Source of the DNA: Epiperipatus broadwayi
Taxonomy: Eukaryota > Onychophora > Udeonychophora > Euonychophora > Peripatidae
NCBI GenBank assembly: GCA_028023455.1
Contig: JAQFVV010000013.1
Span: 4,220,001-4,284,000, forward strand
Length of the DNA stretch: 64,000 nucleotides
Direction: 5' to 3'
Below are positions 47,978-60,646 of this stretch, one piece after another. The notes under the pieces were generated by a model. It saw nothing but the letters and a program-made list of their open reading frames with translations, was not told the origin of the DNA and ran no database searches. The stretch's first letter is position 1, and each line of letters begins with the position of its first letter. The translations under genes were made by a program, and so were the position numbers.

Positions 47978-50900
47978 ATATTACTTACGTAATCAATGTG
48001 CGTTTAATAAATTTATAATTATAAGTTGTTTTTTGTAAGTAGATTTTACAAGTGTTTTCACCTTCTTACATTCAATTGAAATGAGCGCAAGAACTTATTT
48101 TTTTAAATATGAACTAGGAACAGTATAGATGATTGTATGTACTGAAGCAAACTGTATTAAATATTTTTCTTCAGTAATTATTAAATTTTGCAATAGTTTT
48201 TGAATGGTATTTTAGCATGATTTGTTTAATTCACAATGTTCAACTGATATTTCAGTAAAAAAAATCATCAATTATATCATGCAGAACTATAAATTTTAAT
48301 TTTTTTGTTAATTTATTTCATTATTTTTCCTCTTGTCATGTGTAACTGTGAGTTTATTAACTTTTGTGATAAAAAAAGAGATGAATTTTATTAATATTTT
48401 TTTTTAATATTCTGTATATTGTCTACAATAAGCTCTTCTGGAAGGCCTTCAGGTATGAGTTCATAAATCCCAAGTATAATAAGATTTATTTGTCATTGGC
48501 TAGAAGTTAAAATATCTAATATTAGGAAATTATTAGGTAGTAATGAACTATAATTTAATGAAGCATAACATAAATCATAGTTTTTCTTTGTTCTATTTGC
48601 ATGAATATTTCTCATGACTAAAAGCCATTCATAAAGTCTTTACATGTTTTTTTAAAGCCGTTCTTTCTAGAAGATGATAAACTGCTGCATTCTCAATTGC
48701 ATACTCTTTAAGATTATTATGAAAAATTGTAGTGTTCTATAAAAATAAAGGTTGTAGAAAGATCTAGAAGAGAGATAGCCAGTTGGAAGATTTGTAAACA
48801 TTATTCTAGTAGCAATTTTTATATAATTTAAATTGATTTTATTAGGGATGACTTTTTGTGTTAAATGGTTTAAAATAAAAGAAGCCATAGCTATGTGAGA
48901 ATAAGAACAAAAATTTTATGATGTGGAATATCAGATTCTGGAATGGAATGTCCTAAGATTGATTTCATTTCTGGGATTTTTAGTGGCCAAACTTTTTATG
49001 AACTCCCAAGCAATAAAACCATTTATTTTTAACAAGTTTATTTTATTATTCTGTAATTTTGATACCCTTCATTGATTAGGTGAATTAATTTTAATATGTT
49101 TTTCAATTGAAAAAATATTTTATTGAAAGCATCTCACTCTCAAATTGTTTCAGACTTCCAAACTCCATGTAAATGTTTTTGATCTTTAAAGTTTAGAATC
49201 CATCATATTGTTATGTTTTTTTATTAACCAAGAATTCATCAAATGTTTATGGTAATTTTCATGGGAAAAAAAAATTGGTTTCATTTGCAGTGATATATTT
49301 CTTGTAAGGCAAGCTATAGAAAGGATGTCATACTCCTCCACATACATCATTCTTTCAAAACAATTAAAGTGGCTTTATGATTTAAAAGTATATTTATCAT
49401 AGTTTCACATTGATCAAACTAGTTTTTAAGGTAGTATTAAAGCTAATAGAACATTGTCTTCCAAGGATTATGTCATCTAAAAATTCATTTTCTGATGATG
49501 ATGAAAAGATAACAATCCTAATAGCAAAATCAGTTTCTGATTCTGGTGTAGATAATTCAATAAATAAAACTGTAAAGGTTATATATATTCAACAAAAATA
49601 TTGATTTATTTAATACAAAAGAACCTTTTAGTTTTTATCTACTTATATGGAAAAAAACCCACAACGAATCATTATTTTACAAATATATAATCATAATTGA
49701 AAGATGAAATCAGAATAATTTAGTGATTTAAATTTAAAATGAATGTTTACAACATTGTTTTCTTTTTGTACTTGTTGTAAACCTTACCAGAAAATTTTTA
49801 GAAAAAAAAATCCTTGATAACCCATAAAGATAAAACTGAAAAGAAGACATTTACAGAATGGTTTTACCTCATTTGCCAATGAAGATAAAATGTGATAATG
49901 TAAGTGTTAAAATAGATACAAAATAAATTGCCTTCCAAGAACATTTTCCCATTAACTTAAACATTACCATCTTGTCAGAAAATGAAATCTTTTTCTCCTC
50001 ACATCATAGCCATGTATTGAAGTAAGAAGCTAAAAAGAATGAAATTGTAGCCCTAACATCTCTTTCATTTTGTTCATAAAATTTCATACCAAAAAATATT
50101 CACTCTTTAAGCAATCAACAAAAAACCTTTAAATAATCCCTTAATCAAAATTATTCAGCTAATTTCATCATTAAATTTCTAAATCTTGATGACAGAATAT
50201 AAAATCTGTACAAAAAAAAATCTATTCCAAAAATATAAATTAATCTTTATGACTTTTGGAAGATTTTCAACCAAAACTATCAGCAGCATTTTCCATTATC
50301 AGTATCACTCCAAGACATATATAAGTAGTCAGTAATCATTAATTGGCTCATCATGTAAGACACCTAGATTTACTTAAATTAATACAATAAAAAATTAAAT
50401 ATTATTATATTTTTAATGCAAATAAAATATGATTCTAGAAAACAAAAATTCTATGCAGAAATTAAAGAAATTTTATAATGATTCAAAATACAGAATCCTG
50501 ACATTCAAGATTGAATATCCATCCATCATTAGATTATATTAATATATTACAGTAGAAAATTGAAAACTTTGAAAACGTTAATAAAGACTACAAAATGATA
50601 CCAAACTATCACACAACACATCAAGAAAAGCATTGAAAATTTATTCTGAATTGATGTAAAGTTACATACTAATAAAATTCCATATATATGATCCATGAAT
50701 AGAAAAGAATTACAATCATACTATGAGAATTTAAGTCATTTGTATTCCATTGAACACAACTGAGACATATTATGGTTTGCTATCAGACAAATTATTTTCT
50801 AAACTGATTCAGCTTTGACAGCTAAATTATTGTTGCAACATTGGCCATTTCTCCAAAACCTGAGCTGGCATGATTTCTACAATACAGGAACCCCCCTAAT

Positions 50901-51814
50901 AATGATAACCTTCTTGAAAATTTTGATATATTATTGTATATATTGGATATTCATGGGAAATGAAGTTTTCTACATAATATAAATAATTGAGACAAACTAA
51001 CCCTAAAGATTCAAATATTTATTAAAGCTATTTAAATTAATAATTTTAAGTGATAATTAATTAAATTGGTCAATTTACAACTATTAGTTTATTACCTAAT
51101 AACAAAAGTTATGACTTTTAAAAAAATTATCATACCCATAGCTTGCCTTGTGGAAGAACTAATTTTATTTACTGATAGCAACTTATTTCTCTGAGCTTAA
51201 ATATATCTGACTGCTTTGGTAACAAATGTACATATGAGTTATTATTTAAAAAGTAATTCCAGAACTGTGAAAAATTGTTCTGTAAGTAATCTGACTACTC
51301 TCAAATAGACTTCAGAAACTCTATTATTATGATGTGAATAATATCTGATAGTGTATGCCAAAAAATCTATCTTCGCATTAAAAAGAGACTTGCAATTTCA
51401 GGATAATGCATTCAGTGAAGAACTAATCCTTGTGTGTTTTTATATTAATTGATTAACTCAAATATTAAATAATTATACTAAATCAAATCAGTATGCTTAT
51501 AAAGAAGAATTTTAATTGCTGCTCAGGTCTTTACAAAACAGCAGCAAAAACATAAAGATGCATTCCATCGCTTAGTATATTGGTTAATTATGTGAAAGAC
51601 TCATTCAATTGAAAATCATAGAAAACAAAGTCATTTATGAAAAATATCTTTTAAAATGATTAATTACTATTTTCACCTGTCAATTTCATTAATATAAACA
51701 AACTCTACATATTCTATTCTACTCTTGTCATTTATTGTAAGCTTAAAGAGTCAATAGTTACTATACAAGTAATACTTATTAAGTCCATATTTAGCATTGT
51801 CTTATCGATATGTT
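47978..51814. other. long intergenic stretch, no gene identified
   Basis: A minus-strand frame at 48667-48888 (containing NLPTGYLSSRSFYNLYFYRT) and a plus-strand frame at 49410-49604 (MSSKNSFSDDDEKITILIAK, an acidic Ser-rich stretch) have some protein-like character but match no family I know. They could be fragments of repeats or single exons. The rest, including 49.6-51.8 kb, is AT-rich with no readable motif. Confidence 0.35.
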
Positions 51815-51817
51815 CAG

Positions 51818-52036
51818 ATTAGTTTCTGATCTATGACTTTCATTAGTTAAAAGCATAAACCTAGATCTACTGCTCCTCATTCTAATTAACAGCTACTAGT
51901 CTGAAATTCAAAACCATCTTAATGTTTTGGTTTTATACAACATGCTTGTACAGTTGACAGTGATTCAGTAATTAACACTAGTTTCAGGTTTAAGTTCTTC
52001 ACTGAAGAAAGCTATAAATCAGAAACTAGTCTGAGT
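51818..52036. repeat. inverted pair of SINE family 1 core fragments
   Basis: The segment 51818-51875, read on the minus strand, gives CTAGGTTTATGCTTTTAACT, AATGAAAGTCATAGATC and AGAAACTAATCTGA. The segment 51976-52036 on the plus strand gives CAGGTTTAAGTTCTTCACTG, AAGAAAGCTATAAATC and AGAAACTAGTCTGAG. Both match the SINE core (CACTGACGAAGGCCACAAGC, then CAGAAACTAGTCTGGGG). They face away from each other across ~100 bp. Confidence 0.55.
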
Positions 52037-52039
52037 ATA

Positions 52040-55000
52040 TATATATATATTCTAACCTAATAAACGACGACTTCATTTCTAAGAAATCACTTCGGACGCC
52101 TAATCGCTTCCGTATAAAAATGGTAAGAGAATTCGGAAGCCCAAACGCTTCCGTCTATGATTCGGGTAGCAAACCCTATATTACCTAATATAGCTCGACG
52201 TTTGGTTAGTTATAATAATTCAGCTACAGCGATATGTAGTTCAGAAAGAGATAGAATTAAAAAAAATTATCATTAATAAAATAAAGTTAAAAGGAAAATT
52301 TAGAATAACTAACATTCTTTCTTTATCCAAAACACATTCTCTGAGCTGTAAGTACTTGCACTGTTCGACAATGATGATGATGATTTCATGTCATTGTTAA
52401 TATTACTGACTAAAACAAAACATTTATTAATTTGCCAATATGCTCTCAATATTTTATTATTATACAATTAGAAGTTTAAATCTCTTAAGCCATGCCACGC
52501 TTGTAATGTTGATCATAATTAATCACTCCTTAATTTAAGAGCACTTATAATAATGACACTAATCTCAGGGTTCTCTGTTATTTTTAAAGAAAAATGCTCG
52601 GCAGTATTGTGTTGTCGCATATGACTGACATTCTGGTCGGCTATAGGAAACATTTACCTTATTTAAATTCCATGTGTCTTCATCCACATATCAACTATTA
52701 TAATATTTAACGAGATGATAACTATATTCAATAACAACGCATAATTTTGAATAATACAGCCCTTTTAATCCAGAATCTCAGTCGGAATGATGAAAAGACA
52801 AGGGTGCTTTTGTGTCCTTCCATTATCCATGACAACACAATAATTTAACTAAGATTTATTACTTAGACACTTCACTTAAATGTGTACGAAATAATGTGCA
52901 ACCAAAAGCGACTAGTTTGGGAATAAAATGATTTTACACACATATAAAATAAAATGTCTTGGTCTGAAGTTTTCAATTCCACAAATAATTCTTATTAAAT
53001 TAAAATATACTGAAATATTCTGATCTGCTTACAATTGTCTATCTGGTGTATTGAATTTAAGATTTCATAAATGATTTTGGACTCAAGAAAGTATTGCAAG
53101 TATTATGCCAATACACTTTTATTTAGCACACAAGAAAAATGACTCAAAACAACTTGTAACAAGACTATAATTTATTATTAAATTTTAACAAAATTCTAAT
53201 TTATTATTACAGTTTAACAAAACTATCCTTTATGATTAACATAATAAACAAACATATACAATTTATTCGATCCCATATGGATAAAACAAAATATAACTAA
53301 CATTAATTCGTCTATACTTTTAGACCTGGATTCGAACTACTTCTTCATCTTCTTTTTACATTTATGCAAATTGAATATAACAAAATAAATATTATTATCG
53401 ATACATCAACTCATCCATTTAGTGTATCTTATATGAACGGCTACTTAAATTTATTAACTAACGATCTGTTTTAAAATAAAAATAATCTGATTCTATGCAA
53501 TGCGTACAAACGATTTTTTTTTTTTTTTTTATATCTTTAATTAAATGATAGTATTTATTTAGATCACATTATAATTTATGGGTTATTTATCAGAAGTTAC
53601 ACTTATTATTTTAATATTTACCTTAATAACAACTGAAGTTGTTATACACACTGTTTTTCTAAATATAAGTTATATTGTGAGTGCTACTTAATTATTAACC
53701 CGAATTAAACCTAGTATTTGAATCCTCCATTGGCAAATAAAATTTTTAAATCACGCAATTTTAAACTTACTCTCTCCATTGACTTACGTGTGGATTACCA
53801 GCACTATTCCGCCGCACAATCCAGACATTGATCATATATACTAGCACGCTATTTATACTAGATGGATCGTGAGGAATTAACCTCCAATATACCCGTTATC
53901 TTGCCATAACTTTCTAAACAAAACACAATATTCAACACCTTCCGTGGTGGAATTATCTCTATTTTCTCATGAGGAATATGGAATAACACCGAAGGTCTGT
54001 AGAGTTAACTACTACATTAAAATAGTTTGGTGGGTCCTTGCCTCTTACTTGGGCATAATAGGAACACACACCAAATATAATCCTCTCCTGGGATTTTAAC
54101 GAATGAAATACACTACATACGATATAAATTACTGATCGTCCTAACTTTGAGAAGCGATCACTTGGGTTATAAACATACCCGAATACTAGATTTATCTATT
54201 CCCTCATAGAAAATAAAGCTTTTGGGGAGATCATTTTCCACCCCACAAAATAGATACATTACAATTATTACTAATGCGAATATTAATCATATACTGATGC
54301 TATATCGGGGCCAGACAAGCAAATACACTAATTACACTAAATTTATGTTCCGGGGTATATTTAGATCAACGTCTGAAATCAATGGATAACACAGAATAAC
54401 CATAATAATTTTCGCCTTTGCCAAAGAAACATTCAACAAGTAATTGGTAGTATAGTATCTTGAACTAAATTAAGTGAATGTGTGAATAAAGAATAATTGG
54501 GATAAGTTCCACAATTAACATAGTATAAATTTGTTTCAAACTTTAAATAAGTAATATCCTGTATAGCACTTCTCTTTAATTACTTCTGACAATTTTAACT
54601 AGATATTTTACCTATTAAGTATCTAAATTTTTCTTCTTTTACGCATTTAACATCTAAATTTGTACCCATATTTGCATATCATAAGTAAACACATTTTATA
54701 AAAAAAAATTTTTTCCATGTCAAATATAAATTTAACCTAGAATAATTACATGAAAACATTGACTATACAGCCTTTCACCTGTTGATATAAAAAAAAAAAT
54801 ACACATAATTTTACAAATTAAAAAAAAAATCATTACTTAACAAGTGCTTATTATCTCACTAAAAAAAATGTTTTTCCGTTGGGCAATTTATCTAGATGAA
54901 GAACTTGATCCGTTCATAGTTCACGAAGCAAATTTAAAATAAGAAACACATTTTATTATTTCATTTATATAAAAGTTGCCTCCATTCTGGTGCAATTAAT

Positions 55001-56560
55001 AAATTAGGCAAAGAAAACATAGCAGTGTTGGATGTTAACTCTTCCTTGAATTAACTGATATAATTTTGGGATCCAAGAAAACAATACATATTTTAACATG
55101 ACGAATATTTGACGATAGACGATCACATATACAATTCTTTTCTTTTTACTATTGGCGATACGTATCATTTTTAGCTAGCTGGCTTAGGAATAAAACTAAT
55201 GCGCGAATTTTCCAAAATACTATTATTATAATGACTGCAGCTGACTTACGTGGATATAAAGTTTTAACGACTCCAGTTGATGTATAATATAACATATTAT
55301 ATTATAGTTATAATTAAGTCACTAATGTTTGTAGTTTTTATTCCTACTCTAGGAATTGTAATTTTTCTTTAATAAGGAATTCTCCATAAAATGCACACAT
55401 ACAAATTTTCCGATATTTGCCTTGAGAAAATTTATATTTTCTTTTTAAAAAATATACTGGTGCATAAGTAAATATCATTGATCATTAATATTATTTTTAG
55501 ATAATTTTCAGTGAATAAAACATATTTTAAAGTGGGGAACTTACATTATTTTCAAAGCAGACAATTTCTTTTAGAAAGAGCGCGAAATTTTCTAGTTAAC
55601 TTTCCTTGGCTTTTATAATATGTCTTTTAATTATAATTTTTCTTTTATACCACGAAAAGATAATTAAATAAGGTAAAGTTAACAAATCATTGATTATTTC
55701 CTGGAAATTACTCATATTACTTATTTTAAATATAATGACATTTTCCGTAATTGCTGTAGTCAATACGGTCATTTTGAACTTTAGCAGAAGATAGTATATT
55801 TTTGCGTATAAAAAGCTTTAAATAGGTAGATGGCCACAGAAAACAGAATATCTTATCAAATAGGATTAGCCACGCATGATATTATTAACAATTTACTGGA
55901 CTTATATTTATTTCTGCAATAAAAAATAATAAAAAATTTGTTACCGAATTTCAGTACTGCTTCCTCCTTGTAAAACTAATGTCAGACTAAACTTTCTTCA
56001 AATTTTGGCGGTCTTCTTTTAGCAACCTCTTACAGAAAAATAATCATTTAATTATAACATAAACAAAAGAAAGGAAAAAAAAAACTTATTACAGTAATAT
56101 ATTTTTCCGTATGATTTAAATGGATTACAAAGTAATTTGATAAATAATGAAAAATAATAAATATACTTAATTAATAATTAGTGATGTATATTTCTTTTAA
56201 ATATGATTTTCTACAAAAATAAATTATCAGAAGTTATCGTGCTTTATGACAAGACATTCATCTACTCTCCCTCTACCCATCCAAAATCAATTACTGTTTA
56301 TGATATGTGCTTTTATACTATATTAAATTGCTCTTATTGTTAATATTTTAATTAAATTATTCATGCTCTTCTTCAAAATGACTTTAAATTACTAAATTTA
56401 TTAGTTATTTGCTTAAAACACGTTAAAGTGAGTAAATAGCATATTTTATTAATCACTTAATATTATTATTATTTTACTTTTTTATTTCCTAAAAAAGGAT
56501 TGCATTGTTTTCCTGTGGAAATAATGCTAAATAAACCAAGTGTCAATATCACTAGGTTAC
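52040..56560. other. CpG-retaining block without recognisable genes
   Basis: From TCTAACCTAATAAACGACG onward, CpG dinucleotides are clearly more frequent than elsewhere in the window (ACGACG, TTCGGACG, CTCGACG, TCCGCCGCAC, GTTCCGGGG, GAGCGCGAAA, GGCGGTC). No open frame of note occurs. GTAAGT-type donor sequences on the minus strand appear at 53790 (CACGTAAGT), 55250 (CACGTAAGT) and 55552 (ATGTAAGT). The density fades by about 56.0 kb. It could be a young, undecayed non-coding repeat, an LTR-type region, or a gene-proximal unmethylated region with untranslated exons. I cannot choose. Confidence 0.4.
52091..52160 (+). repeat. two tandem hairpins, 7-bp stem and 6-base loop
   Basis: CGGACGC-CTAATC-GCTTCCG (52093-52112, one stem mismatch) and CGGAAGC-CCAAAC-GCTTCCG (52134-52153, perfect) start 41 bases apart inside a diverged ~41-bp tandem repeat. 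They lie at the left edge of the CpG-retaining block. Confidence 0.6.
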
Positions 56561-56644
56561 AATATATATATATATATATATAGGATAATCAATCAATAGT
56601 AGTCTGTTCAATAGACAGGTCCAGAGAGTAGTCACTACATCAGT

Positions 56645-57568
56645 TCATCCATTCTTCCATTCCATTCTCTTCCTTGCCCACTTCCTCAATTCCACATAAC
56701 CCCTTCCATCTCTTATATCATCCAATAATGTCAATCTCTTCCGTCCTTTCTTTTTATTTCCACTCACCATTCCTTCCAAAACATCTTTCATTAAACTATA
56801 ATCTTTTCTTAGTATATGTCCAATCCAGTTTCTCTTTCTCTCTTTGATACTTTCAATCAATCTTCTTTCCTCATTAACTCTTTTCAAAACTTCTTCATTT
56901 GTTATTTTATTCACCCAACTGATTTTTTCCATTTTTCTCCATGTCCACATCTCAAAAGCTTCCAGTCGTTTCTTAATTCTATTACTCAATGTCCATGTCT
57001 CACAACCATACATTAATACACTCCACACATAACATTTAATTAATCTTTTCCTTAATTCTCTTTCCATAGGTCCACAAAATATCTTCTTTCTTTTTACAAA
57101 TGTCACCTTTGCCAATGCTATTCTTCTTTTAACTTCATCCTCACTTCTTCCATCCTCACTCAACCAACAACCCAAATATCTAAATCCCTTCACCTGCTGC
57201 ACCATGTCATCATGGATTCCAATTTGCAGTCTTTTTGCATCTCTCCCTATCCATAAGCACTTAGTCTTTTCAATATTAATCTTCATTCCATATGCCATAC
57301 ATCCTTCTTCCAATTTATTCAACATATTCTGAAGATCCTTTTCTTCCTCAGCAATAAGAGCCATATCATCTGCAAATCTTATACACTTTATTACTCTCCC
57401 TCCAACATTTGCTCCTCCACAGTCCAAATAATTATTTAGCATATCTTCTAAATAAATATTAAACAAAACAGGTGACATACTACATCCTTGCCTAACTCCA
57501 CTTTCTATATTCACTTCATCAGTCTCATTACATCCAAATCTAACTCTTATTCTTTGCCCATTATACAT
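56645..57568 (-). pseudogene. LINE reverse transcriptase, C-terminal half
   Basis: 307 codons, in the same frame as the N-terminal half and separated from it by the TGA and one Asn codon. It contains GVRQGCSMSPVLFNIYLEDM (motif B), IRFADDMALIAEEEKDLQNM (motif C with both catalytic Asp residues intact), GMKINIEKTKCLWIG, FRYLGCWLSEDG, WSVLMYGCETWTLSNRIKKR and LEAFEMWTWRKMEKISW. The RTE-like terminus is RKRNWIGHILRKD, followed by a basic tail ending RMEWKNG. The annotated Met is internal. The plus-strand frames at 56816-57032 and 57969-58154 are shadows. Confidence 0.9.
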
Positions 57569-57571
57569 ATT

Positions 57572-58531
57572 TCATATCAATCTTCTTTCTTTCCAGAATA
57601 CTCCTTTATCTCTTAAGATAGACATCAGTTTATTCCAGCTTACTCTATCAAATGCCTTTTCTAAATCTACAAAACATATACCAATTTCTTTATCTCTTTC
57701 AATATATCTTTCTGCAATTGTCCTAACAATACCAATAGCATCTCTTGTGCTTTTCCCTTTCCGAAAACCAAACTGTTCTTCAGCAATATAATAGTCAACC
57801 TTCCCATAAATCCTTTGAGTTAAAATCCTCAATAACACCTTAGAAACATGAGACAATACACTTATTGTCCTATACTCTTCACATTTAACAGCTTTCTTCT
57901 TTTTAGCAATTGGAATCACTATAGTTCTTAAAAAATCTTCAGGCCAAACTCCACTATTATATATCAAATTGCAAAGTCCAACTATTTCCTTCATAGTAAA
58001 TTCTCCCATTTCTCTCAAAAATTCTATAGGTACTGCATTAAATCCAATAGCCTTACCATTCTTCATTTGTGCGATTGCCTTTCTTACTTCATCTGGCAGT
58101 ATGTCCATACCTCTATCATCCATTGCAACATCTTCTTCATTTTCAAGTTCATAACTAATTATATTATTTCCTCTACTAAACAGATACCGAATATATTCTT
58201 CCCATCTTTTTAATATATCATTACTATCGGTTAACCTTCTTCCATTTTTATCCACAATCTCACTTGCTATCCATGTCTTTTTCTCCCAAGAAATACTTTG
58301 TATTCTATCAAATGCTAGATCATATCTTTTCATCTGCTGAAACCTTTCTATCTCTTTACATTCTTGCTCCAACCACTTTTCTTTTGCTAAATCTGTTTCT
58401 CTTCTTAATTCATTATTAAATTTCCTATATTCCTTTTGCCCTTCCTCAGTATTTACATTCTTCCACCATCTCCGCACTTCCATCTTTTCCAACATACCTT
58501 CAGTTATCCAAGGTCTTTTAGCTTTTCTCAC
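57572..58531 (-). pseudogene. LINE reverse transcriptase, N-terminal half
   Basis: Minus-strand frame of 319 codons. The first codon is GTG (58531-58529), not an animal start, so the frame is simply open from the truncated 5' edge. It runs from the linker (KRPWITEGMLEKMEVRRWWK, Lys/Glu-rich helical stretch KEYRKFNNELRRETDLAKEK) into RT: MKNGKAIGFNAVPIEFL (fingers, Asn at a usual Asp), FLRTIVIPIAKKKKAVKCEE, YRTISVLSHVSKVLLRIL, EEQFGFRKGKSTRDAIGIVR, CFVDLEKAFDRVSWNKL (catalytic Asp of motif A present). It ends ERRLI then TGA. The next codons continue the same protein in the same frame. Confidence 0.88.
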
Positions 58532-58549
58532 ATGAATATATAGGATAAT

Positions 58550-60459
58550 ATTAATATAGAATTAATTACAGCTACCATCTACTATATATCAATTATTTAT
58601 TGGGATAGAATAGAGTTTGCTACTGCAAAACATTGTGCAAACTGGAAGGGAAAGGGCAGGAAACACATGATGTTAATTGGTTTTTATTAATATAAACAAT
58701 TCTAATACAAATACATTAAGATCTGTCTCACCTAAAAATGAAAGCATAAATAATTTCCATAAAATCTTTTTCATAATTAAAATTAAAAGAAATAGTAAAA
58801 AACTGCATCTCCAAGCTGCAAACAGTTATGATAAACCTTCTGAAAATATGTAAATTATGTTTAGATTACATTCAAATATCAGCCTTTCAAGCTAATTGTT
58901 CATACGCTTTTGTGAGTGTTAATAATAATAAATGAATACTTTTTCTCCAATACAATGGTATGAGTAAAGGCTTTTTTCAATAAACTTTAAAACTCATAAA
59001 GGGGTCTAAATCAGCATTTCTCAAACTTGATTCCATCAACCAAGTTATCTATGAGCTATCATTGGTTCTGTGGTCAATTTCAGAGAACTGTTTATAGTTT
59101 TGAGTCATAAAGGTAATTTCAAATTCCACTACCACTGCATTTTGAAATTTTTCTGAAAACACATCAATTAAAGTTGATAAAATAAATATAAAATAAGTAT
59201 ATAAATATTCTACCCCCATGTCATAGTTAATGTTTATAATTAAACCTGATAGCTATCAATCTGTGTCTCATAAAGTAGCTGCTTTAAGAAATTATTGTTA
59301 CATAAATAAAAGATTAAATAATTCTAATAATGTAGCTTTGTTTCAACAAGGCCATTTTTGTAAAGTCAATTTTATAAAGATTATTTGAGTGTTGGCTGCT
59401 ATGTATTTCAAAACAAACTTCAAATATCATAGCAAAATAGATTAAATTATTAGTATTCAATAAATTTACAAACTCAGTATGCTAAAATTAAGTCTTTGTT
59501 GATATGACAAACAAATAATGTTCCCAATGATACACAACTCTAAATTGCACAATTTTAAAAATGAAATCTCCATTGCCTTCATTATGAAATACAGCAATCC
59601 TTAAGTAAAGATAGCTATTATTTGCTGCATTCCATAAATTTATAACAATCAAATAATATAAATTGCTACTTTATCATTTGGTAATAAATCTACAGAAAGC
59701 CTTGGCAGGCATATATGAAATAATAATAAGGTGAGGACGATCTATATAAAGTCTAACCAGTTCATTAACCTCCAAGTACTGGTGCCAGGGATTGATATCT
59801 CCATGATGTCTAGTACAGTACAGCTCTCTGATACATATCTTTGCTACTAATTAGCCAAAAAGAAGGAAACACAATTTGTCATGTAAAAATGGAGAAAATC
59901 TGCTGGTTTTTTTTCCATATCTCTGAATTTTTCTTTATCTTCTCACTAATTAAATTCTATTTCATTAATTACATATTTAATCAGCTCATTTCCTTTTTGT
60001 TAATTAAAAAAAAAAACATATCTTACATATTTTCTCTTTATCATTTCGAAACAAAAAAAAAACTCTGCACTTAATTAATTCTATTTATACAAACTCCACT
60101 ATACATTTATTCTCATTTCTTTAAGTTATTCTTTTCCCCCAAATTCTTATTTATCTTTTCTCCTGGAATGCTTTTCTTTTTCTTTTAAAATTCAATGTGC
60201 CTTTTAAAATTCCAACTTTCTCATTGTAGTAGTTCAAATTATATTGTAACATTTCTTTTTTAATCATACTTTTATATAAATATAACACGCCTCCTCTCAA
60301 CCCAAAAAAATGCCCTCAATGTGTTTTATCCACAACCTTTAAATTTTTTCAGCTTATGTTTCTCACACACTGACCATTAATTTACCATCTATCATTTCTA
60401 CCATTTCACTCTCTGTGTGTAATTTTGTTGTATTTTGCAGTTTTCTTTCTTCATTTTCG
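58550..60459. other. AT-rich DNA, no gene seen; possible SINE fragment at its start
   Basis: At 58600-58700, AGAGTTTGCTACTGCAAAAC...CAAACTGG...AAACACATGATGTTAATTGG resembles the SINE-related junction at 40075-40130. Beyond that no motif is readable. Positions 59880-60300 are T/C-rich on the plus strand and may include the 3' LTR of the Gypsy element to the right, but its partner would lie outside the window. The 77-codon frame at 59841-60074 is not protein-like. Confidence 0.4.
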
Positions 60460-60646
60460 ATTTCTATATTTTCCTTCATATTTGATTCAACTTTGTCTCT
60501 AATTTTGTTTCCAATGGCCATAGAAATTGTATGTCATTTTCTTCACACATTTTCACATGATTTATGAGCTTAGTATATTCAATATTATTTTGCTCTTGAA
60601 TTACACAAATTTGATTTACTATTATCTTATCAATATCTCCTTTCAC

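Larger units (their letters stand above)
56590..58535 (-). mobile_element. RTE-like LINE, 5'-truncated, best-preserved element
   Basis: A 1946-bp insertion on the minus strand is bounded by a perfect 14-bp direct repeat, ATATATAGGATAAT, at 56576-56589 and 58536-58549. It encodes the end of the endonuclease-RT linker, a full RT palm and a C-terminal domain, in one frame interrupted only by a single TGA at 57574-57572. The 3' end reads ...CTACTATTGATTG, with no poly-A, like RTE-group elements. The endonuclease half is missing because of 5' truncation, so this copy cannot be autonomous. Two coding parts are listed separately. Confidence 0.9.

Noticed and set aside
52040-52300. Helitron terminus (TC start, hairpins)
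   Set aside because: The block starts TC after an AT run and has hairpins, but neither strand has a CTRR end with a hairpin at the right distance, and no Rep/helicase frame exists.
57572-57574. Programmed stop-codon readthrough in the LINE
   Set aside because: The TGA is at a position expected for CpG decay, and the element is already 5'-truncated. No readthrough context is evident.
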